NCBI GenBank assembly: GCA_030446555.1
Contig: JAUJNA010000002.1
Location: 159,637-213,202, forward strand
Direction of reading: 5' to 3'
DNA: 53,566 nt
Source of the DNA: Chloroflexota bacterium
GTDB taxonomy: Bacteria > Chloroflexota > Limnocylindria > Limnocylindrales > CSP1-4
In this document: positions 21,333-28,609 of the stretch, one piece after another
Position numbering within the stretch: the first letter of the stretch is position 1
Layout: each line of letters starts with the position of its first letter
The notes under the pieces: generated by a model
What the model was told of the DNA's origin: nothing
Seen by the model: the letters and a program-made list of their open reading frames with translations, nothing else
Database searches by the model: none
Program-made: the position numbers and the translations under genes

Positions 21333-22114
21333 CCGGCGTCGTCGCCGGACCGTTCACGGCGTCGGAGATGATGATCGTCGCGGCAGCACGGGAGCTGGCT
21401 GGGCAGCGAGTCTGCTTCGTCGGTGTGGGGCTTCCCAACATCGCGGTGAACCTGGCCAAGCTGACCGGCGCGCCGGATCTGGAGCTCGTCTACGAGGCGG
21501 GCGTCTTCGGTGCGCGGCCAGCGCGCCTGCCGCTCTCCATCGGTGACCCCACCATCGTCACGCGCGCGACGGCCGTCACGAGCATGCTGGAGCTGTTCGG
21601 CTACTACCTCCAGGGTGGCCTGATCGACGTCGGCTTCCTGGGCGCGGCCCAGATCGACCGGTACGGCAACATCAACACGACGGTCATCGGGGACTACGCC
21701 ACACCGCGGACCCGGCTGCCGGGTTCGGGGGGAGCGTGCGAGATCGCCATCGATGCCCGCCAGGTGTTCGTGATCGTGCGCCAGTCCAGGCGGTCATTCG
21801 TCGAGCGCATCGACTTTCGGACCTCGCCCGGCAACGTAGGCGGCCCGAACGGCGCCCGCATCCGGCGCGAGCAGGGATGGCTGGGGGCGGGACCGTCGGT
21901 CGTGGTCACCGATCTGGGCGTCTACCACTTCGACGCCGATGGGGAGATGCGTCTCGATTCGATCCATCCAGGAGTCACCCTCGCCCAGGTCCGCGACAGC
22001 ATGGCCTGGGAGCCTCGGGTGGCCGATCGACTGGCCGAGACGGCTCCACCCAGCCCTGACGAGCTCCGGCTGATCCGCGATGTGCTCGATCCCGAGGGGG
22101 TCTACACGGGCTGA
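21329..22114 (+). CDS. CoA-transferase subunit B
   Basis: GTG at 21329; CFVGVGLPNIAVNLAKLTGAPDLELVYEAGVFGARPARLPLSIGDPT, GAAQIDRYGNINTTVIGDY; overlaps subunit A by 4 nt. Confidence 0.87.
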   Translation: MTGVVAGPFTASEMMIVAAARELAGQRVCFVGVGLPNIAVNLAKLTGAPDLELVYEAGVFGARPARLPLSIGDPTIVTRATAVTSMLELFGYYLQGGLIDVGFLGAAQIDRYGNINTTVIGDYATPRTRLPGSGGACEIAIDARQVFVIVRQSRRSFVERIDFRTSPGNVGGPNGARIRREQGWLGAGPSVVVTDLGVYHFDADGEMRLDSIHPGVTLAQVRDSMAWEPRVADRLAETAPPSPDELRLIRDVLDPEGVYTG

Positions 22115-22155
22115 GTCGGTGCCGCGAGGCAGGCGATGCGAGCCCAGGGCCGGCT

Positions 22156-22209
22156 CAGGTCTTCCGGAGGCTGGTTTCAGGTCTTCCGGAGGCTGGTTTC
22201 AGGTCTTCC
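22156..22209. repeat. 22-bp tandem repeat, about 2.45 copies (CAGGTCTTCCGGAGGCTGGTTT)
   Basis: Perfect copies at 22156-22177 and 22178-22199, partial copy 22200-22209; overlaps the 3' end of the membrane-protein gene. Confidence 0.95.
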
Positions 22210-22840
22210 TATCCGGGCCCGTCGCGCGCGCTCGCAGAAGCAGCACACCGCCGACAACGATGATGACCATCGTCCACAGCAGGCCCAGGTCCGGGAGTCC
22301 AGCGACGCGCCCGGAGACCTGGACCAGGCCGACGACCGCAAGGATGCCGCCCACCCAGACCGACCAGTCGCGGCGGACGCCCTGCAACCGCCCGACGGCC
22401 CAGATGAGCCCGAAGGCCACGCCCAGGAAGAGCGCTGTCCACCCGGGGCCTGTGAGGTAGCCCAGCTCGCCGCCGAGCCTCGCTGCCGCCAGCGCCACGA
22501 GCACCGCGGCGGGGATGAAGGCTCCGCGCACCCGGGCGACGACCCAGGCAGCCCCGAACCCGATGCCCAGCGCAAGCAGCACGAGGGACGTGAGACTGAT
22601 CCCCGGGCGCAGCTGCTGGATGAGCAGCGCGACGCCCAGGAGCACCACGAAGACGCCGACCCACGGAAAGGACCGAGCGCCCCCCGACCAGCTCCAGGTA
22701 GCCCACTCTGGGCCCCGAGGCGTCGCCCTTCCGGTCGAGCCCCCGACGGGACGAGCCCGCCACGATCGCCAACCCGGCCCCGTCTCCACGGTGCCCGTCG
22801 CAGGCTCGCCCCGGCGCGGGCTGCTTGGGTCGGTCGCCAT
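22199..22840 (-). CDS. Multi-pass membrane protein of unknown function
   Basis: ATG at 22840; FPWVGVFVVLLGVALLIQQLRPGISLTSLVLLALGIGFGAAWVV... several TM segments; TANNNT hexamer 6 nt upstream of the ATG. Confidence 0.75.
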   Translation of the reverse strand: MATDPSSPRRGEPATGTVETGPGWRSWRARPVGGSTGRATPRGPEWATWSWSGGARSFPWVGVFVVLLGVALLIQQLRPGISLTSLVLLALGIGFGAAWVVARVRGAFIPAAVLVALAAARLGGELGYLTGPGWTALFLGVAFGLIWAVGRLQGVRRDWSVWVGGILAVVGLVQVSGRVAGLPDLGLLWTMVIIVVGGVLLLRARATGPDRKT

Positions 22841-23041
22841 GCCGGCAGCGTACACCGGGTCCGGATGGACCTCTTGGAAGGAAGGGCCGTCGGGAAGCCG
22901 TTGGTAGCCATCCCGTCTGACAGGGTCGTGCCGGAGGGCGGCTCACGCCTTACGGTGAGCGGCTCGGCGCGGTTCCACCCCTTGGCGGGACCGGCTCGCG
23001 CTGCCTAGCTGCGACCGTGCGAGCTACCCACGACCGGGCTT

Positions 23042-23120
23042 GTCTGATGGCCCGTTGCACCACAGAGCGCTCGTCAAGCCCTTGGTGGATCCGACTTATC
23101 CTCCTCGGGGGCCATCAGAC
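23042..23120. repeat. 79-bp element bounded by a perfect 12-bp inverted repeat (GTCTGATGGCCC ... GGGCCATCAGAC)
   Basis: Direct reading: 23042-23053 and 23109-23120 are exact reverse complements. Confidence 0.85.
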
Positions 23121-23502
23121 GCGCATCTCACCACTCACCGACCGATAAGCGCAGGGTCCCCGGCCACGCCGGGACGCCTTCTCGGCGACGTAACGCAGGA
23201 ACTGGCCATCAGGTGGACCGCTTGCCATCGTGAGGGGGAAGACCTGGGCGGCGGGGCGTCACGGCGGCGGCGCGGCGGGCGGCTCCCTGCCCCGGCATGT
23301 GATGCCTGGGAGCCGTGGGGCGGGTCGAGAGAGTCCTGTGAGCGGCAGTCGCCGGCTATCGATCCTGACCGTGTGGTGACACGCTCATGCAAGCCTCCGC
23401 CCGAGCCGGGTGGTCCATCCGCACGTCCATGACGATCAGGCTCGCTCAAGGCAGACGTGCGTCGGCCCTACCCGAGTCGCTCGGATACAGGGGAGGGATC
23501 CC

Positions 23503-23610
23503 GTGAGATACCAGGGAAGCGGCGGGAGCCGCCTGCCGTTGATCCTGTTCATCGCCGTCGCGATCGCCGTGGTGGTGGTCGCTTACTTCCTGTTCTTTGC
23601 GCCCAAGTGA
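23503..23610 (+). CDS. 35-aa single-TM small protein
   Basis: GTG at 23503 after GGGAGGG; VRYQGSGGSRLPLILFIAVAIAVVVVAYFLFFAPK, lying just upstream of the PRC-barrel gene. Confidence 0.55.
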   Translation: MRYQGSGGSRLPLILFIAVAIAVVVVAYFLFFAPK

Positions 23611-23630
23611 CCGGCGGAGGAGGCATCCAG

Positions 23631-25076
23631 ATGCGTAAGGGGAAGACCATCATCGGAAAGGACGTGCTGAGCCTGGCCCAGGGTATCCGCGTCCACACCG
23701 TCAAGGACCTCATCATCGGGGAGGGGAACGACGCGATCGTGGCGCTCCTCGTGGACGAGGGCGGGCTGCTCAACAGCTCCACGGTGGTGCCCATCGAGGC
23801 GGTCCACAGCTTCGGCAAGGACGCCGTCGTCATCGCCGACGCGTCCGCCGTGGTGGCAGCGTCCAGCTATCCGCGTGTCAACTCCATCCTGGGCCGCAAG
23901 GAGTCGCTCCTCGGCAAGAAGGTGTTCACCCACACGGGAGAGCAGCTCGGTTCCATCAGCGACATGTACTTCGAGGAGGCCACGGGGCGGATCGGTGGCC
24001 TGGAGGTCTCGGGCGGCAAGCTGGGCGATCTCGCGAGTGGCACCTCGTACCTGCCCATCGAGGAGATCCAGCGCTCCGGCCCGGACGTGGTATTCGTCGA
24101 TCCCAGTGCCGCTGAAGCGCTGGGGGATCAGGTGGGCGGCCTCCAGGGCGCGCTCAAGGATGCGCAGGGACGAGTCGGTCAGGTCGCCGGGGACACGCGC
24201 GACAAGGTCGGCCAGGCCGCGGGGGAAGCGAGATCAAACCTGGAGGAGCAGGACCCCGAGACGGCGCTCGTCGGCCGGCGTTCCGGCATGGACGTGATGG
24301 ATGAGAACGGCAGCGTGGTCGTCGCGAACGGCCAGCGCATCACCGCCGACCACGTGGCCCGCGCCAGGGAGAGCGGCAACCTGGAGGTCCTGAAGCAGGC
24401 CGTTTCACTGGGCCAGCGAGAGGAGACGGGGGAGCAGGTCGGAGCGGCGGTCCAGGGGCTGGGCGACTCCGCCGCGAGCCTCTGGGACCGCTTCACGGCC
24501 AAGCTTGGGGAGGTCACCGATGCGCAGGGCAAGAGGGTCGACGAGCAGCAGACCCGCCAGAAGCTGTCACAGATCTCCGACGCCATCGGCCGTCCGGTGA
24601 CCAAGGTCATCCTTGATCGGAACGACGATGTGATCCTCGACCTGGGCGACATCATCACCCACCAGGCGGTCCAGCAGGCGTACGACGCCGGCATGCTCGA
24701 CACGCTGCTCGACTCGGTCTACCGGGGCGAGGTGACGTTCACGCGCGACGAGATGATGGCGCGTCAGGAGGGTGCGGCGACCGTCGAGAAGGCCAGTGGC
24801 GGTGCCATGCTGGTCGAGGAGCTCCAGCAGAAGGTGGAGACGGCCGAACAGGAGCGCCAGGCGCAGAGCGAAGAGAAGCGCCAGCAGGCCGAAGCCGACC
24901 GCTCCCGGCGCGAGGAGGAGCGTCAGCAGCGCACGCAGGAGCGTGAACAGGCCGAGCTCCAGCGCATGCAGGAGATCCAGGAGGCGACGGCCACCAGGAC
25001 AGACCCAACGGTCTCCAGCGGGGCCAGCGGGGAAGAGTCACGCGGCACGACCTCCGTCTCGGCCCCTACGAGCTGA
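23631..25076 (+). CDS. PRC-barrel domain protein with internal repeats and charged coiled-coil tail
   Basis: 481 aa from ATG 23631: MRKGKTIIGKDVLSLAQGIRVHTVKDLIIG... and LLGKKVFTHTGEQLGSISDMYFEEATGRIGGLEVSGG (two PRC-like units), then helix-rich and Q/E/R-rich segments. Confidence 0.83.
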   Translation: MRKGKTIIGKDVLSLAQGIRVHTVKDLIIGEGNDAIVALLVDEGGLLNSSTVVPIEAVHSFGKDAVVIADASAVVAASSYPRVNSILGRKESLLGKKVFTHTGEQLGSISDMYFEEATGRIGGLEVSGGKLGDLASGTSYLPIEEIQRSGPDVVFVDPSAAEALGDQVGGLQGALKDAQGRVGQVAGDTRDKVGQAAGEARSNLEEQDPETALVGRRSGMDVMDENGSVVVANGQRITADHVARARESGNLEVLKQAVSLGQREETGEQVGAAVQGLGDSAASLWDRFTAKLGEVTDAQGKRVDEQQTRQKLSQISDAIGRPVTKVILDRNDDVILDLGDIITHQAVQQAYDAGMLDTLLDSVYRGEVTFTRDEMMARQEGAATVEKASGGAMLVEELQQKVETAEQERQAQSEEKRQQAEADRSRREEERQQRTQEREQAELQRMQEIQEATATRTDPTVSSGASGEESRGTTSVSAPTS

Positions 25077-25083
25077 CCGGCGC

Positions 25084-25917
25084 TCAGTCGTTCGCGTTGG
25101 GGGCGATGCGGACCGCCGTGAGGAAGGCCCGGTAAGCGTCGATCGCGCTGGTCGCCTCGTATCGGACCCCGCGGTCCCCCACGCGCTCGAAGCCCGGGAT
25201 GACCGCCGCGAAGTCGGCTTGGCCGCCATGTGCGAACTCGAGGAGGACCGCGATGGGCACGGGCAGCTCGAGTGGCCGGATCCCATCCCGGTCGTCCGAG
25301 CGAACCCGCTCGACGGCCCGCCTCGCGCCCGCCTTGACCAGCCGGCGTGCTTCCTCGGGATGCACCGAATCGGCGGCCTGCCAGCTCACGCCGCGTTTCA
25401 CCACCACGCGCTCCGCCCAGGGCAGCCACTCAGCGACCTCCTCGGCCAGCGCGTCGTCGCCGGCGACCATCCCCACCGGCACACTCAGCGCACCCAGGTA
25501 GAGACCGTTGATGCCGTACTCGCCCACCGGGCGGCCGCTGAGGGAGGTGAGGGTCGGCGCGCTGCTGTAGGTATGGGCGATCGTGCCGCGCGGATGCCCC
25601 GCACGGGTGTGGTAGCCCACGAAGAGCGCGACATCGAAGCCGTCCACCGCCGCCTCGACCATGCTGTACGGCTTGCGACCCTGCACCAGGCGCGCCCGGC
25701 GGTCGAGCCGCTCCGGGCGCAGGTTGTACATCGACCCGTGGCTGTCGTTGACCACGACCTCCTGGGCACCGCCGTCGAAGCTACCCTCGATGGCGGCGTT
25801 CGTCTCGCCCTCCATCAGCTCCACGGCCGCCGCGTAGCCGCTGTCGTCACGTCCGGTGGGCTTGGCGTGGCTGACGCCGGCGATGCCTTCCATGTCGACC
25901 GACAGGTAGACCCTCAT
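25084..25917 (-). CDS. M55 family metallopeptidase (D-aminopeptidase DppA-like)
   Basis: 277 aa; MRVYLSVDMEGIAGVSHAKPTG, NDSHGSMYNLRPERLD, FVGYHTRAGHPRGTIAHTYSS. Confidence 0.92.
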   Translation of the reverse strand: MRVYLSVDMEGIAGVSHAKPTGRDDSGYAAAVELMEGETNAAIEGSFDGGAQEVVVNDSHGSMYNLRPERLDRRARLVQGRKPYSMVEAAVDGFDVALFVGYHTRAGHPRGTIAHTYSSAPTLTSLSGRPVGEYGINGLYLGALSVPVGMVAGDDALAEEVAEWLPWAERVVVKRGVSWQAADSVHPEEARRLVKAGARRAVERVRSDDRDGIRPLELPVPIAVLLEFAHGGQADFAAVIPGFERVGDRGVRYEATSAIDAYRAFLTAVRIAPNAND

Positions 25918-26717
25918 GCTCCCTCCCCTCCCTGGCGTGGTGCCCGTTCCGCCTCATCCGCGGCTGCGTGGCGGGCCGGCGTCCCGATCCAGACGCTGCC
26001 GTCGGCGAAGACCTCCGACTTCCAGATGGGGGCCCGCGCCTTGAGCTCCTCGATGGCGTAGCGGCACGCCTCGAAGGCTTCCGCCCGGTGGGCCGCTGCG
26101 GCGCAGATGACGACGCTCGCCTCACCCACCGGCACGGTCCCCGTTCGGTGGACGATGGCCAGACGGCGGATGCCCCACCGCTGGGCGATCTCGTCGGCGA
26201 TCGCATCCATGACGCGGACTGCCATCTCGTCGAACGCCTCGTAGGTCAGCTCCTCCACGCGCTGGTCGCGGAAGCGCTCGGGGTGCGACTCCTGTCCCGG
26301 GGCCGGGGTCCCTGCGGACTCGCGCGTCTGGCCCACGAAGAGGACGGCGGCGCCATCCGAGTCGGAAGGCACCGAACGACGCAGCTCGGCCACCAGCGCG
26401 TCGTCGATCGGGTGGGACCGCAGCTCGATGCGGCGGGACGGATCGAAGTGAGGTGATCCGGGCGCGTCCGGGGCGCCGCCCGCCACCGGTGGGATGACGG
26501 CCAACTCGTCCGCCGGCTCCAACCGATCGCTCGGGTCCGCGTACGTCGCGTTGCGGGCGAAGCGCACCACGCCGGTGGCGGACGCCAACGCCGGGTACTC
26601 CCGCACGAGCACGGTCCAGGCCTCCGCGATACTGGCGCCATCGGGCACCTCCAGCGGACGCTGGCGCCAGCCGGTCTGCTGCCGCTGCAGCGCGAAGAGT
26701 CGGACGACGATCCGCAC
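25914..26717 (-). CDS. MoaD-MoaE fusion (molybdopterin synthase)
   Basis: 267 aa; MoaD-like N-terminus MRIVVRLFALQRQQTGWRQRPLEVPDGASIAEAW...DELAVIPPVAGG, MoaE-like C-terminus GAAVLFVGQTRE...LTYEAFDEMAVRVM...IVHRTGTVPVGEASVVICAAAAHRAEAFEACRYAIEELKARAPIWKSEVF. Confidence 0.93.
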   Translation of the reverse strand: MRIVVRLFALQRQQTGWRQRPLEVPDGASIAEAWTVLVREYPALASATGVVRFARNATYADPSDRLEPADELAVIPPVAGGAPDAPGSPHFDPSRRIELRSHPIDDALVAELRRSVPSDSDGAAVLFVGQTRESAGTPAPGQESHPERFRDQRVEELTYEAFDEMAVRVMDAIADEIAQRWGIRRLAIVHRTGTVPVGEASVVICAAAAHRAEAFEACRYAIEELKARAPIWKSEVFADGSVWIGTPARHAAADEAERAPRQGGEGA

Positions 26718-26726
26718 CGGGGTCCC

Positions 26727-27566
26727 TCAGACCAGGACGCCCGAGCCGTAGGCCAGCCCGGCGGCCACGATCGTGCCGGATGCGACAGCGGCGAGTGCGA
26801 TGTACAGGAGGCCGGTGGCCGACTCCATCGACCGTGTCCGGGCCGTCCGCTCGGCCATGAGCGAGAGCGCCAGCGGCCCCAGCAGGCTCACCACGAGCCG
26901 CAGCCAGACGAACAGAGCCGCCCCGCCGGTGAGCACCGCGAACGGACGGTCCCCCGCCACTGACCCGGTACCGAAGGCGGCCCAGGTCGCGAAGAGTGCC
27001 AGCTGGAGGCCGAGGGTCACGGTGAGCAGCCGGATCGCCAGGACCAGCGGTCGCTCCCCGAGACGCGGCGTCACGAGATACCAGTGCCCCAGGATCAGTG
27101 CGGCCAGCGTCCCGCCCGCTGCCGCGGACAGCACGAGGTACTGGAGGAGCAGCGGCACGGCCTGCACAGCGTCGCTGCTCCAGCCCAGAGCGGCCATGGC
27201 GAAGCTGCCGACGCCCGCACCGACCCCGACCAGCCCCGGGATGGTGAGCGGGGAGCCGCGTCGCGAGGCGACCACGCAGACCGCCGCCGCGCCGCTGAAG
27301 AGCAGCACGAAGCCACGACGTGCGGTGTCCACGTCGGCCGGGGCAGCGACGATGGCCAGGCCCGTCGGGACAGGCAGGCTCGTGTCCGTCAACCAGGCAA
27401 GCAGCCCTAGGAGCGCGGCACAGGCGGCAGTGAAACCGAGGAAGCCGCGTGTCGCGTCGGTCCAGCGACGGAGCGCCACGACGAGCGCCAGGCTCCCCAC
27501 GCCGAGGCAGAGCAGCACCGTCCAGTTGATGTAGGCGAGCGCCTCCACGATGGACTGCGACGGCAC
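26727..27566 (-). CDS. Multi-pass membrane protein of unknown function
   Basis: 279 aa, GTG start 27566; many hydrophobic segments; TANNNT hexamer 6 nt upstream. Confidence 0.72.
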   Translation of the reverse strand: MPSQSIVEALAYINWTVLLCLGVGSLALVVALRRWTDATRGFLGFTAACAALLGLLAWLTDTSLPVPTGLAIVAAPADVDTARRGFVLLFSGAAAVCVVASRRGSPLTIPGLVGVGAGVGSFAMAALGWSSDAVQAVPLLLQYLVLSAAAGGTLAALILGHWYLVTPRLGERPLVLAIRLLTVTLGLQLALFATWAAFGTGSVAGDRPFAVLTGGAALFVWLRLVVSLLGPLALSLMAERTARTRSMESATGLLYIALAAVASGTIVAAGLAYGSGVLV

Positions 27567-27607
27567 CCCAGGAGTGTACCGAGCGGACGCCGGGCGGACC
27601 CTTCTTC

Positions 27608-28258
27608 TCAGCCGCCGGGCAGGTACTCCACGCCCGGGTCATCGGGGCTGAGGAAGATACCCGCTAGCGGGCCAGTGGTGATGCGTACCAAGCGGATCGC
27701 GCCCGCGGGGTCGGACAGCGTGGGAAAGGCGTAGGCGACCGGATCGGACGCGGGCGTCGTGAAGCGGTGGGCGACCTCGACGGATCGGTAGCCCGTCACG
27801 CGCCCCTCAGTGACATCGTAGGCGCGGAATCTGGGACCTGCCGTGACCGACGCTTGAGCCACGTCCGTCGGTGGGGCGGGCGCGAGAGATGTAACCGGGG
27901 TGGCCGGCGGCATGGGCGACACGATCCCCGTCGGTGTGGCGGGCGCGAGAGATGGGACCGGGGTGGCCGGCGGCATGGGCGACACGGTCCCCGTCGGTGT
28001 GGCGGGCGCGAGAGATGGGACCGGGGTGGCCGGCGGCATGGGCGTCGCTCCGGTCCTGGGGCTCGCCAGGGATGCCACCCCGAGCCCGGCCGCCAGGCCG
28101 GCGGCGACGAGGATCACCACGACCAGCGCGTTGATGAACGGCACGACGGGCCGCCAGCCGGGTCGGTCGGTTACGCGCACCAACTCGCGCACGAGAAGCA
28201 GGCCGATGAGGAGGAGGATCCAGCTGATCGCGACGACGACCGTGCGGTCGGTTGTCAC
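27608..28258 (-). CDS. Membrane-anchored protein with Pro/Thr-rich repeat linker and conserved-looking C-terminal domain
   Basis: GTG 28258; two TM segments (VVVAISWILLLIGLLLV, FINALVVVILVAAGLAAGLGVA), three 21-aa repeats MPPATPVPSLAPATPTGTVSP, then VTAGPRFRAYDVTEGRVTGYRSVEVAHRF... Confidence 0.7.
   Translation of the reverse strand: MTTDRTVVVAISWILLLIGLLLVRELVRVTDRPGWRPVVPFINALVVVILVAAGLAAGLGVASLASPRTGATPMPPATPVPSLAPATPTGTVSPMPPATPVPSLAPATPTGIVSPMPPATPVTSLAPAPPTDVAQASVTAGPRFRAYDVTEGRVTGYRSVEVAHRFTTPASDPVAYAFPTLSDPAGAIRLVRITTGPLAGIFLSPDDPGVEYLPGG
27851..28039. repeat. 63-bp in-frame tandem repeat, 3 copies
   Basis: Units encode MPPATPVPSLAPATPTGTVSP / MPPATPVPSLAPATPTGIVSP / MPPATPVTSLAPAPPTDVAQA with near-identical DNA. 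Confidence 0.92.
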
Positions 28259-28609
28259 GGGCAGAGCATCATAGGCGGGGGACGGGTGACCTCGGAAGCG
28301 TGCGGAGTCCAGGGGCATGTGACCGCACTTCGAAGGATACCGGTCGGGCGACCCGAGACGAGCACGCCGCATGCTCCCCTGGACCCCTCAGGCCCGAAGG
28401 CGACCGGGTCGCGAGGCTCGACGCAGGCGCTGACGACTAGGACGCCGCTGGGCCGCCGAGCCTCGGCGACTGGTCGCTTCCGCTACCTCCAACCAGTACC
28501 GTGGTCCTATCCGGTCAAGGACCTGTGGCACGGTTCCGTTGCGCCGAAGCACAGAGAGTGCCGAAGAAGAGAGCGATGTGCCGGCAGCGGGCCGGTGGCG
28601 TGTCCCCGC

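Noticed and set aside
22136-23008. 290-aa plus-strand ORF over the 22-bp repeat
   Set aside because: Composition (RRRPSGRAPDG...) and overlap with the minus-strand multi-TM gene make it unlikely to be coding.
22860-23500. tRNA or other known ncRNA in the long intergenic gap
   Set aside because: No cloverleaf, TTCGANNC arm or recognised RNA family motif could be found by eye.
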